From an uncultured Collinsella sp. (GTDB lineage Bacteria > Actinomycetota > Coriobacteriia > Coriobacteriales > Coriobacteriaceae), in assembly GCA_902491135.1 (NCBI GenBank), contig CABUGR010000016.1, positions 1 through 10,800 on the forward strand: DNA of 10,800 nt, written 5' to 3'. Below, in pieces: positions 1 through 6,443 of this stretch (the first letter of the stretch is position 1; the number at the start of each line of letters is the position of its first letter). Below the pieces are notes generated by a model. That model did no database searches. It worked only from the letters and a program-made list of their open reading frames with translations, and was not told where the DNA came from. The translations under genes and the position numbers were made by a program.

Positions 1-303
1 CGCCACGGCGGGCTGGGCCGCAAGCTGCATGACGCGCTTAAGCAATGCCTGATCGCGATGGGTATCACCAACATGTGCGCCCTCATCGCCGTGCCGCACG
101 ACAAGGACGATGAGTACCTGACGCACAACAGCCAGGACTTCCATGCCCATATGGGGTATCGCCTGGTGGGCGCCTTCGATCGCTGCGCCCAAAAGTTCGG
201 CCGCTGGTACGACATGTGCTGGATGGAGTTGGTCCTAGCCGAGCGCGTCCCCAACCAACCCAAACCAACCTGGTTCCCCGACCTCCTCAAACCTACCATT
301 TAG
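1..303 (+). CDS. GNAT-family N-acetyltransferase, C-terminal part (5' end outside window)
   Basis: The reading frame is open from base 1 to a TAG at 301-303, giving about 100 residues of a protein whose start lies upstream. The first visible residues, RHGGLGRKL, match the acetyl-CoA pyrophosphate-binding motif A of GNAT enzymes (Q/RxxGxG/A). The later stretch HMGYRLVGAF...KFGRWYDMCWMEL resembles the C-terminal end of the phosphinothricin/YncA-like subgroup, where F-x-FGRW-D is conserved. Such enzymes transfer acetyl from acetyl-CoA to an amine; the acceptor cannot be read from this fragment. The tail after MEL (VPNQPKPTWFPDLLKPTI) is proline-rich and unlike the family core. Its last codons lie inside a dispersed hairpin repeat that also supplies the stop codon. 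The gene converges on the regulator at 325-1047 with 21 bases between stop codons. Confidence 0.85.
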   Translation, partial: RHGGLGRKLHDALKQCLIAMGITNMCALIAVPHDKDDEYLTHNSQDFHAHMGYRLVGAFDRCAQKFGRWYDMCWMELVLAERVPNQPKPTWFPDLLKPTI

Positions 304-326
304 GGACAGGTTTATTTTGGCAGGTT
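289..326. repeat. Dispersed hairpin repeat, copy A; candidate bidirectional terminator
   Basis: The arms AACCTACCA (290-298) and TGGCAGGTT (318-326) pair except for one A/C position, around a core GGGACAG (303-309). The reverse complement of 291-326 matches 7628-7663 at 31 of 36 positions, so this is one copy of a family; copies also lie at 9764-9799 and, with different arms, at 6413-6443. It spans the TAG of the acetyltransferase and overlaps the TAA (325-327, minus strand) of the GntR gene. A role in ending transcription from both sides is inferred from that position. Confidence 0.6.
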
Positions 327-1047
327 AGCCGATGGGCTCGGTGTATTTGGCACGGTCGGTGCGCTGGATGCGCTTGGAGACATGGAGCGGTCGGCCGTCG
401 GTGTCGTACACGTAGTCGGTGATCAGGATCAGCGCCTGCCCGCGCCCAACGTTGAGCAAAAACGCCTCGTTTTGCGAGGCATAGCACACCTCAAAGGTCT
501 TATGTCCCTGTGCCGGCGCGCGATGGAATTCCTGGCGCAGCGTGGCGTAGAGCGAACCGTTGATATCGCGATCGATGAGTGCTTCAAAGCTCGGTGGTAG
601 ATAGGTGGTCTCCAGGCACAGCGGCGCATCGTCCAGATAACGCAGGCGGACAAGTTTGACGAGCTTGCTGCCCACGGCGACATCGAAGAACTTGGCCGCA
701 TTGCCCGCGGCCTTGGCAAAGCCCGAGTCCACCGTGCGCGTGGTGGGCTTCATACCCTGACCCTGGACCTGTGTCGTGTAGCTCGAAAACACCAGGTTGT
801 TCTCGTGGAGTGCCGGCGTGTCGGCCACAAAGGCGCCACGCCCGCGCTCGGTGCGCACCAGGCCCTCGTCAACGAGCACCTTAAGGGCGTGGCGTACGGT
901 GCTGCGCGACAGCCCCGATTCGTCCATGAGTTCCATCTCGGACGGCAGCTTGTCTCCGCGCGCGTAGGTGCCGGAGGCGATGCGGTCGCGCAGCATGCCC
1001 GCCAAGCGCTCGTATTGGGTCAGTCTCTTTTTAGATGAAGCGTTCAT
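325..1047 (-). CDS. GntR-family transcriptional regulator (HutC/UTRA type), regulator 1
   Basis: A 240-residue protein, the usual length for this subfamily. An N-terminal winged helix-turn-helix covers roughly residues 10-75: YERLAGMLRDRI, LPSEMELMDESGLSRSTVRHAL as the recognition helix region, and the wing ERGRGAFV. A UTRA effector-binding domain covers roughly 90-235 and ends in YVYDTDGRPLHVSKRIQRTD. HutC-type regulators bind sugar phosphates, amino acids or related metabolites and usually repress a nearby catabolic gene. The gene is divergent from the SIS deglycase at 1253, with about 205 bases between starts that hold duplicated operator-like motifs, so control of itself and of that deglycase is likely. 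The ATG at 1045-1047 has only a weak upstream AGG on the minus strand. The ligand is unknown; an Amadori-product 6-phosphate is a reasonable guess. Confidence 0.9.
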   Translation of the reverse strand: MNASSKKRLTQYERLAGMLRDRIASGTYARGDKLPSEMELMDESGLSRSTVRHALKVLVDEGLVRTERGRGAFVADTPALHENNLVFSSYTTQVQGQGMKPTTRTVDSGFAKAAGNAAKFFDVAVGSKLVKLVRLRYLDDAPLCLETTYLPPSFEALIDRDINGSLYATLRQEFHRAPAQGHKTFEVCYASQNEAFLLNVGRGQALILITDYVYDTDGRPLHVSKRIQRTDRAKYTEPIG

Positions 1048-1057
1048 GCGATCAACC

Positions 1058-1103
1058 TGTATCTAACCTGTATGCGTATCTAATCAAGCATGTATTCAAT
1101 ACA
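1058..1103. promoter_or_regulatory. Candidate GntR regulator 1 operator cluster, GntR-proximal
   Basis: TGTATCTAACCTGTATGC (1058-1075) recurs with two changes at 1197-1214. Within the cluster the octamer GTATCTAA occurs at 1059 and again at 1076. TGTATT-C-AATACA (1091-1103) is a perfect 6-bp inverted repeat around one base. These sit just upstream of the regulator's own ATG (minus strand), fitting autoregulation. GntR-family operators are typically short palindromes with GT...AC ends; assignment to this regulator is an inference from position. Confidence 0.5.
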
Positions 1104-1167
1104 ACAACAAAACCGCTGGTATCAAGTTATCGAAAACCGTATCAGCAAATTTTTTAAGACAAATATA

Positions 1168-1214
1168 GCATACAACTAGTCGACATAACCAAAACATGTA
1201 TGTAACTTGTATGC
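1168..1214. promoter_or_regulatory. Candidate GntR regulator 1 operator, deglycase-proximal
   Basis: TGTATGTAACTTGTATGC (1197-1214) matches 16 of 18 bases of the GntR-proximal copy at 1058-1075. GCATACAA (1168-1175) is the exact reverse complement of TTGTATGC (1207-1214), so the site also offers a wider inverted repeat. It ends 38 bases before the ATG of the SIS gene, where a bound repressor could block transcription. I could not place a convincing -35/-10 pair. Confidence 0.5.
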
Positions 1215-1252
1215 CATCGAGAGCATCAAACGAGAAGAAAGGCTGATGCACG

Positions 1253-2236
1253 ATGACTACTCAGGAACAGGTTAAGGACGTCGTCTCCCAGGTTTTGGCC
1301 GACAAGGCAGACAAGGGCGGCATCAAGCGCGTCGTGTGGATTGGCGCCGGCGGATCCAACGGCGGCAACTATCCTGCCCAGTACTTTATGGAGCACGAGG
1401 CCACGCAGGTCGTGAGCTCCAGCTACACCAGCAATGAGTTCGTGCACGCCACGCCCGCCTATGTCAACGAGAACACCCTGGCCGTCGTCGTGTCCATGCG
1501 CGGCACCAAGGAGACCATCGTCGCCGCCCAGGTCGCCAAGGACCACGGCGCCAGCACCATCGCCATCTATGTCGATGAGTCCGGCCTCACCGAGGTCTGC
1601 GACTACAAGATTCAGTATGACAGCCTGGCCGTCGACGAGTCTTGCATGGGCCGTACCAACTCCGCCGTCGTGACCATGATCGCCATGGAGCTTACGCAGC
1701 AGACCGAGGGCTATGCCGAGTATGAGACCGCTATGGCCGCCTTCGACCTGGTTGACCCCATCTATCGCAAGGCCGTCGAGTACACCCGTCCGCTCGCCGC
1801 CAAGTGGGCCGAGCAAAACGCCGACAAGCCCTGCATCAACGTGATGGCTCAGGGTCCGCTCTTTGGTGCCGCCTACGTCTTCAACGTGCAGGAGATGCTG
1901 CAGATCGACTCCTGCACCATCAACACCTGCGACTTCTTCCACGGCCCCTTCGAGATCCTGGACAAGCGCACCTCGCTGTTCCAGCTCATCAGCGTCGGCC
2001 GCAGCCGCTGCAACGACGAGCGCGGCATCCGCTTCGTCAACCAGTACGGTGGCGAGCGCGTCTATCAGCTCGACGCCAAGGAGCTCGGCCTCAACGACAT
2101 CAAGGACAGCGTGAGCGAGTACTTCAATCACCTGATCTTTGCCCCGATCCTCAACAACGTGTACATGCGTGCGCTCTCTGCCGTCACCCACAAGGACTAC
2201 ATGACGCGCCGCTACATGTGGAAGCTGGACTACTAG
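1253..2236 (+). CDS. SIS-domain sugar-phosphate deglycase, paralogue 1 (GfrE/FrlB family)
   Basis: A 327-residue protein with two SIS sugar-isomerase domains (about 20-150 and 180-310). GAGGSNGGNYPAQYF near residue 31 and SMRGTKETI near 81 are the sugar-phosphate binding loops of the first domain. It aligns along its length with the deglycase at 6534-7517 and shares the family ending RRYMWKLDY. Known FrlB/FraB deglycases use a Glu and a His 16 residues apart; here these are E214 and H230 (in DFFHGPFEI). The family splits 6-phosphorylated Amadori compounds into a hexose 6-phosphate and an amine or amino acid. Position 227 is Asp where the second copy and B. subtilis FrlB have Glu, so it is the more divergent paralogue. 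A glucoselysine-6-phosphate (GfrE-like) substrate is possible but unproven. GAAAGG (1237-1242) lies 10 bases before the ATG. The gene stands alone and divergent from regulator 1. Confidence 0.85.
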   Translation: MTTQEQVKDVVSQVLADKADKGGIKRVVWIGAGGSNGGNYPAQYFMEHEATQVVSSSYTSNEFVHATPAYVNENTLAVVVSMRGTKETIVAAQVAKDHGASTIAIYVDESGLTEVCDYKIQYDSLAVDESCMGRTNSAVVTMIAMELTQQTEGYAEYETAMAAFDLVDPIYRKAVEYTRPLAAKWAEQNADKPCINVMAQGPLFGAAYVFNVQEMLQIDSCTINTCDFFHGPFEILDKRTSLFQLISVGRSRCNDERGIRFVNQYGGERVYQLDAKELGLNDIKDSVSEYFNHLIFAPILNNVYMRALSAVTHKDYMTRRYMWKLDY

Positions 2237-2272
2237 GGGATAGAGCGGCCTAACAGCTCGATGTCCTCATAA

Positions 2273-2337
2273 GTTGCGGTGGAATAGTTCCTGCTTGGGG
2301 GCTTGAAGCCTCTATTTAGGAACTATTTCACCGCAAC
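2273..2337. repeat. 65-nt long-stem hairpin downstream of the first deglycase
   Basis: The arms at 2273-2292 and 2318-2337 are complementary at 19 of 20 positions. The 25-base loop contains its own small stem (GGCT-TGA-AGCC). There is no T run after it, so it is not a textbook intrinsic terminator, although it lies 36 bases after the deglycase stop. The long near-perfect arms suggest a palindromic intergenic repeat or a processed RNA structure. A partial echo of the arm, TTGCGGTGGA, is visible near 8346-8355. Confidence 0.6.
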
Positions 2338-2399
2338 CGCCCAGTAATCCGCTGGGGGCGGAGGAAAACGGATCACTTATCCGCTCGCCGATTTGTGTC

Positions 2400-2462
2400 T
2401 TGAAAAATGTATATAACGACTATAACGTAGTACGAAACATATTGGAAACAATATCGAGGAGG
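2400..2462 (+). promoter_or_regulatory. Promoter/operator and leader of the EamA gene
   Basis: The motif TATAACG occurs twice with a 9-bp period (2412-2418 and 2421-2427). On the minus strand this reads ACGTTATAG TCGTTATAT, the tandem arrangement also seen upstream of the PTS operon and regulator 2. TTGAAA (2400-2405) and TATAAC (2421-2426) could be -35/-10 boxes with a short 15-base spacer. Downstream, ATATTG-GAAA-CAATAT (2439-2454) is a perfect 6-bp hairpin with a GNRA-type loop ending just before the ribosome binding site GAGGAGG (2456-2462). Confidence 0.5.
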
Positions 2463-2467
2463 CTGCG

Positions 2468-3550
2468 TTGAAGAAAAGCAATCTGGGCTATGTGCTGGTG
2501 CTGATCGCCGCGCTTATGTGGGGCAGCATCGGAATCTTTGTAAACGGCATCTCGGCCATGGGCGTTTCGTCCCAGAGCATGGCTGCCTTTCGCTTGTTGG
2601 TCGGAGCGCTTATCTTGGCGCCGGTCCTGATGTTTATGGGCTGCCGTCCGGGTGAGGGGTCTACCGTGGCTCAGGGTCCGCTGGCCCTGTTCAAGGCAAG
2701 CCCTAAAGAGCTTGTTCCCTGTGCGCTTGTCGGCATCGTCGGTTTGGCCGCCGCCAACACCTGTTATTACGAGTGCATGGGCGAGGTGGGCATGTCCACG
2801 GCCTCGGTGCTGCTCTACACCTCGCCGGTGTTTGGCGTCATGCTCGGCCGCGTGCTTTATCGCGAGGACGTGACCCCCAACAAGCTCGTTGCCATTGTCT
2901 TTAACATCGTAGGCTGCGTGCTTGCAGTGACCAATGGCGACCTTTCCGGTTTTCATTTTTCGGTTTGGGGCGTCACGTCGGGCGTGATTGCAGGCCTTTG
3001 TGGTGCGTCGCTCGCGGTGTTTAGCCGAATAGCAACCAAGACGGTCCACCCGCTGGCTGTCACGTTTTGGGGCTTTGTTTTTGGCGGTGCGGTTATGGCA
3101 GCTATCGCGGCTCCGTGGCCGGATGTCGCCGCGGCAATGTCGCCAGAGCTGCTGCTGCTGTTCCTTGGCTTTGGACTCATCCCCACAGCCGTTGCTTACA
3201 TCTTATATATGCAGGGTCTGTCCATGGGGCTCGAGACATCGAAAGTTCCCGTCGTAATGTCTTTCGAGACGGTCGTCACCGTACTGGTGGGCATTGGTGT
3301 CTACGCCGAGCCCGCCGGCGCGATTAAAGTCCTGGGCATCGTGTTGGTGCTCGCGTCCATCCTGATTATGAACACCGACTTCTCCAAGCTGCGCAACAGT
3401 GTGTTTGTCGGTCATGTCATTGAGAGCATGACCTTTAAGCCCAACGCGTGGTGGACCGAAAAATCTCAGGACATGGATCTGTTTAAGGAACGCACCGGCA
3501 TTGCGCTGGAACCCACCGTACAGGAAAGCCCCTGGTACTTCGTGCGATAG
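2468..3550 (+). CDS. EamA-family (drug/metabolite superfamily) transporter with TTG start
   Basis: A 360-residue inner-membrane protein with about ten predicted helices in two EamA repeats. The repeat signatures are LLYTSPVFGVMLGRVLYRE (about 115-133) and MSFETVVTVLVGIGVYAEP (about 264-282), each followed by a hydrophobic helix. DMT exporters move amino acids, nucleosides or small metabolites; the substrate cannot be read from sequence. The TTG start is chosen because GAGGAGG lies 5 bases upstream and the first helix follows directly (MKKSNLGYVLVLIAALMWGS). After the last helix there is a soluble tail of about 55 residues (305-360, including NAWWTEKSQDMDLF) that most EamA proteins lack. It sits between the first deglycase and the PTS operon and shares the ACGTTATA upstream motif with the latter. 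Export of lysine or another amine released by the deglycases is therefore a plausible, untested role. Confidence 0.88.
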   Translation: MKKSNLGYVLVLIAALMWGSIGIFVNGISAMGVSSQSMAAFRLLVGALILAPVLMFMGCRPGEGSTVAQGPLALFKASPKELVPCALVGIVGLAAANTCYYECMGEVGMSTASVLLYTSPVFGVMLGRVLYREDVTPNKLVAIVFNIVGCVLAVTNGDLSGFHFSVWGVTSGVIAGLCGASLAVFSRIATKTVHPLAVTFWGFVFGGAVMAAIAAPWPDVAAAMSPELLLLFLGFGLIPTAVAYILYMQGLSMGLETSKVPVVMSFETVVTVLVGIGVYAEPAGAIKVLGIVLVLASILIMNTDFSKLRNSVFVGHVIESMTFKPNAWWTEKSQDMDLFKERTGIALEPTVQESPWYFVR

Positions 3551-3634
3551 GGGATTGCGCGCAGGGTCTGACCTGGGGTTATCCAGCTAGCGCCGGCCTA
3601 CCCAGTCCAACGTTTCGAGTACGTTAAACCCGTC

Positions 3635-3728
3635 AACGGTCGATTTTCACCCGCGAACGGTCTTTATACTAATTAGCAATATAAGCAACGTATAAGACGT
3701 TATAATGACCATAACGAAAAGGAGGAGG
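3635..3728 (+). promoter_or_regulatory. Promoter/operator region of the mannose-family PTS operon
   Basis: ACGTATAAG ACGTTATAA (3688-3705) is a tandem motif with 9-bp period. The second unit also forms CGTTAT-N7-ATAACG (3698-3716), an inverted repeat. TATAAT (3701-3706) is a perfect -10 box inside the motif, so a bound regulator would block it; a matching -35 is not obvious. Upstream, AACGGTC occurs at 3635-3641 and 3656-3662, 21 bp apart (two helical turns), and TATACT (3665-3670) could be a second -10. The ribosome binding site AAGGAGGAGG is at 3719-3728. Confidence 0.5.
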
Positions 3729-3732
3729 CAAG

Positions 3733-4656
3733 ATGAATCAGATCATTCTCGCATCTCATGGCGGCCTAGCCGCAGGCGCCAAAGACACGCTCGAGATGGT
3801 TCTCGGCGACGTGTCGAACGTCCACGTCGTGTCGCTTGCTCGTGACGACAAGGAGCCCATCACCAATAAGGTGGACGCCATGATCGCCACGTTCAACGCG
3901 GACGACACCGTCTATGTGCTGACCGATATGCTCGGCAGCTCGGTCAACAACAGCATGGTCGAGCTTTCCAAGAACGGCACGAAGTTCACGGTTGTCAGCG
4001 GTTTCAACATCCCGCTGGCGCTCACGCTCGCTATGAGCCCCGTCCCCGTCAAGGGCGCCGAGCTCGCGGCCCTCATCAACGAGGCCCGCACCGGTCTGAC
4101 CAACCCCAACGCACCGGTCGAGGCCGCCGCGGCTCCCGCCAAGAAGGCTAAGGCGCCCCGTCACAGCTCCGGTCCCGCCAAGATCGTCCTCGCACGTCTT
4201 GACTACCGTCTGCTGCACGGCCAGGTCGTCTTTACCTGGACCACCAAGGTTCAGGCCGAGCGCATCATCGTCGTCGACAACGCCGCCGCCAACGATGACA
4301 TCAAGAAGGGCGCTCTTAAGCTGGCCAAGCCCCAGGGCGTGCGCCTGAACGTCTTCACCGTCGAGCGTGCCCTCGCCAAGATGGACAAGCTCAACACCCT
4401 CGGCGAGCGCGTCATGTTCGTCTTTGGCAACACGGCCGAGATGCTGCAGTTCTGCCAGGGCTACAAGCTCGACGCCATCAACCTGGGCGCCACCGCCAAC
4501 CACGACGGTGCCGATCAGGTCGGCGGCAAGGACAGCTCCGTCTTCCTCGACGCCGCCCAGAAGGCCGACGTCAACCAGCTGCTCGACATGGGCATCAAGC
4601 TCTATGTCCAGCAGACCCCTACGTATCAGAGCGTCGACATCGACGCCAAGCTGTAA
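3733..4656 (+). CDS. Mannose-family PTS EIIAB component (fused)
   Basis: A 307-residue cytoplasmic phosphocarrier. The EIIA domain (about 1-122) begins with IILASHGGLAAG, where H9 is the expected HPr-phosphorylated histidine, and contains the conserved VLTDMLGSSVNN. An Ala/Pro/Lys-rich linker (about 127-148) leads to an EIIB domain (about 149-307) with ARLDYRLLHGQV, matching the RxDxRLxHGQV signature in which H162 carries the phosphate. Phosphate passes HPr to H9 to H162 to the sugar entering through EIICD. The fusion resembles ManX/ManL rather than the split EIIA and EIIB of the Salmonella gfr system. The start is set by GGAGG seven bases upstream. It opens the operon: EIIC follows after 36 bases. 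The substrate is inferred from the downstream FrlB-like enzyme; mannose or another hexose cannot be excluded from this protein alone. Confidence 0.93.
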   Translation: MNQIILASHGGLAAGAKDTLEMVLGDVSNVHVVSLARDDKEPITNKVDAMIATFNADDTVYVLTDMLGSSVNNSMVELSKNGTKFTVVSGFNIPLALTLAMSPVPVKGAELAALINEARTGLTNPNAPVEAAAAPAKKAKAPRHSSGPAKIVLARLDYRLLHGQVVFTWTTKVQAERIIVVDNAAANDDIKKGALKLAKPQGVRLNVFTVERALAKMDKLNTLGERVMFVFGNTAEMLQFCQGYKLDAINLGATANHDGADQVGGKDSSVFLDAAQKADVNQLLDMGIKLYVQQTPTYQSVDIDAKL

Positions 4657-4692
4657 TCAACCAGGCTTTTGCCTGACTGAAAGGAGAAGGGT

Positions 4693-5487
4693 ATGAATAC
4701 GTTCATCAGTGCGGTGCTCGTCGGCCTCGTCGGCGTGTTCTGCATGTGGGACTCCCGCCTGCTCGGTCGTCTTAACTTCGAGCAGCCCCTCGTTGGCGCT
4801 ACGCTCGTCGGTCTGCTGCTGGGCGATGTGCCCACCGGCCTTGCCGTCGGTGCCGCCGTCGAGCTCGTGTCCATGGGCCTGGTGCAGGTCGGTGCCGCCG
4901 TTCCGCCCGATATGGTCCTGGGCGGCATCGTGGCCGCTGCCTTCGCGTGCCTGACCGATGCTTCCGCCGAGACCGCCATGACGATCGCCATCCCGGTCGC
5001 CGTCCTGGGTCAGCTCCTCGGCATCGTGTTCCGCTCCATCATCGCCGCCCTCACCCATGTGGCAGATAGCGCGATCGATAACGGAAAGTTCAAGACCGCC
5101 TATCGTATGCACATCTGCGCCGGCTCCGGTCTGTACGCCATCATGTACTTCCTGCCGATCTTCCTCGCCGTCTTTGTTGGCACCGACCTGGTTCAGGCCA
5201 TCGTCAACATGGTTCCCGAGTGGCTGTCCACTGGTCTTAACGTTTCGACCAAGATCATGACCGCCTACGGCTTGGCCCTGCTGCTCACCATGATGATCAA
5301 GAAGGGTATGACTCCGTTCCTGTTCATCGGTTTCCTGCTCGCCGCTTACCTCAACCTGTCCGTCATCGCGGTCGCTCTGATCGGTGTGTGCCTGGCTGTC
5401 GTCTTCATGGGCTTCAAGTTCAACGGGTCCCATGCAGCCGCCGGTGTCGATTCCGACTACGATCCGCTCGAAGACGACGAAGACTAA
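4693..5487 (+). CDS. Mannose-family PTS EIIC membrane component
   Basis: A 264-residue polytopic protein of the EIIC Man/Sor family. The family signature GATLVGLLLGDVPTGLAVGAAVELVSMG (about 35-62) and the following VQVGAAVPPD are clear, and several long hydrophobic segments follow. With EIID it forms the sugar channel that delivers the substrate for phosphorylation by EIIB. AAGGAG (4681-4686) sits six bases before the ATG. The last 14 or so residues are strongly acidic (DSDYDPLEDDED), a cytoplasmic tail I do not recall as standard for the family. The EIID gene begins 13 bases after the stop and its ribosome binding site touches the stop codon, so the two are probably translationally coupled. 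Confidence 0.93.
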   Translation: MNTFISAVLVGLVGVFCMWDSRLLGRLNFEQPLVGATLVGLLLGDVPTGLAVGAAVELVSMGLVQVGAAVPPDMVLGGIVAAAFACLTDASAETAMTIAIPVAVLGQLLGIVFRSIIAALTHVADSAIDNGKFKTAYRMHICAGSGLYAIMYFLPIFLAVFVGTDLVQAIVNMVPEWLSTGLNVSTKIMTAYGLALLLTMMIKKGMTPFLFIGFLLAAYLNLSVIAVALIGVCLAVVFMGFKFNGSHAAAGVDSDYDPLEDDED

Positions 5488-5500
5488 GGAGGAACACACT

Positions 5501-6334
5501 ATGGCAACCGCAACCAAGGACGTGTCCCTGAACAAGAAGGTCAGCCAGTTCTTCTGGCGCTCCTGGGCCATCCAGGCCTCTTGGAACTACGAGCGTCAGA
5601 TGAACATGGGCTTCCTCTACGGCATGGTTCCCACGCTCGACCGCCTCTATCCGGACGAGTCCGACCCCAAGCAGCTCGCTGCTAAGAAAGAGGCTTACCA
5701 CCGTCACATGGCGTTCTACAACTGCACCCCGCAGACGAGCGCCTTTATCCTGGGCCTCACCGCCTCCATGGAGGAGGAGTACGCCAAGGATCCCGAGAAC
5801 TTCAACCCCGATTCGATTAACGCGGTCAAGACCTCCCTTATGGGCCCGCTTTCCGGCATCGGTGACTCCTTCTTCCAGGGCACCATCCGTGTTATCGCCT
5901 TTGGTCTGGGCGTTCAGCTGGCTCAGCAGGGCTCCATCATGGGCCCGATCCTGGCCATGCTCATCTCCATCGTCCCCTCTGTGCTGATCACTTGGTTCGC
6001 AGCCAAGATGGGCTATCAGGGCGGCCACGAGTACCTGAGCAAGCTTCAGGGCGGCGACCTCATGGAGAAGCTCATGTATGTCTGCGGCATCGTGGGTCTT
6101 ATGTCCGTAGGCGGCATGATCGCCACGCTGATCGGCGCCACCACCCCGCTGCAGTTCGCTGAGGGCACCGTCGTTATCCAGGACATCCTGGACGGCATGA
6201 TGCCCCAGATGATCTCCCTTGGCCTCACCGGCCTTATGTACTGGCTCATCAAGAAGAACGTCAACACCGGTTGGCTTCTCGTGATCGCCATCGTGGGCGG
6301 CATCGCCCTCTCCGCGGCCGGCATCCTGGCCTAG
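5501..6334 (+). CDS. Mannose-family PTS EIID membrane component
   Basis: A 277-residue EIID protein. RSWAIQASWNYERQMNMGFLYGMVPTLDRLYPD (20-52) and LMGPLSGIGDSFFQGTIRVI (113-132) are the family hallmarks; hydrophobic segments near 148-165, 194-213 and 256-276 anchor it. The ATG at 5501 is chosen over an in-frame upstream ATG at 5384 because AAGGAGGA (5486-5493) precedes it and the earlier start would overlap most of the EIIC C-terminus. EIID binds EIIC and is needed for transport and, in studied systems, substrate recognition. It is followed by a 199-base gap with a GC-rich stem and a repeat hairpin before the second deglycase gene, so expression of that gene may be tuned separately while remaining in the same direction. 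Confidence 0.93.
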   Translation: MATATKDVSLNKKVSQFFWRSWAIQASWNYERQMNMGFLYGMVPTLDRLYPDESDPKQLAAKKEAYHRHMAFYNCTPQTSAFILGLTASMEEEYAKDPENFNPDSINAVKTSLMGPLSGIGDSFFQGTIRVIAFGLGVQLAQQGSIMGPILAMLISIVPSVLITWFAAKMGYQGGHEYLSKLQGGDLMEKLMYVCGIVGLMSVGGMIATLIGATTPLQFAEGTVVIQDILDGMMPQMISLGLTGLMYWLIKKNVNTGWLLVIAIVGGIALSAAGILA

Positions 6335-6368
6335 TCGCGACCAAGCGTCTAACCGCTTTCCCCCGGGG

Positions 6369-6399
6369 GCCTGCCTGGCATCCCATACCCCAGGCAGGC
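6369..6399 (+). terminator. GC-rich stem-loop between EIID and the second deglycase
   Basis: GCCTGCCTGG (6369-6378) pairs perfectly with CCAGGCAGGC (6390-6399) around an 11-base loop. Only a short mixed TTCC tract follows, so it is a weak or partial terminator at best. It may reduce read-through or protect the 3' end of the PTS mRNA. Confidence 0.4.
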
Positions 6400-6412
6400 T
6401 TCCATCCCCAAA

Positions 6413-6443
6413 ATGCGACAATGGGACAGTCCCTTTGTCGCAT
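6413..6443. repeat. REP-like hairpin with GGGACAG core (variant D)
   Basis: ATGCGACAA (6413-6421) pairs perfectly with TTGTCGCAT (6435-6443). Inside, GGGA/TCCC adds four more pairs around a CAG loop. The GGGACAG core and overall architecture match the other hairpins at 289-326, 7628-7663 (inverted) and 9764-9799 (inverted), but the outer arms differ. It lies in the leader between EIID and the deglycase gene. Confidence 0.6.

Noticed and set aside
1226..2191. Long open frame (321 codons) on the minus strand opposite deglycase 1
   Set aside because: It is antisense to a clearly homologous SIS protein, its translation is low-complexity Val/Asp/Gly/Leu typical of GC-rich shadow frames, and it has no recognisable domain.
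5384..5500. Upstream in-frame ATG that would extend EIID by 39 residues
   Set aside because: The extension overlaps the EIIC coding end, has no ribosome binding site, and the ATG at 5501 follows AAGGAGGA directly.
4657..6421. Long minus-strand open frames (about 304 and 333 codons) opposite EIIC and EIID
   Set aside because: Their compositions are His/Asp/Gly-rich with no family signature, they lie over strongly conserved PTS genes, and they arise from GC-biased codon use.
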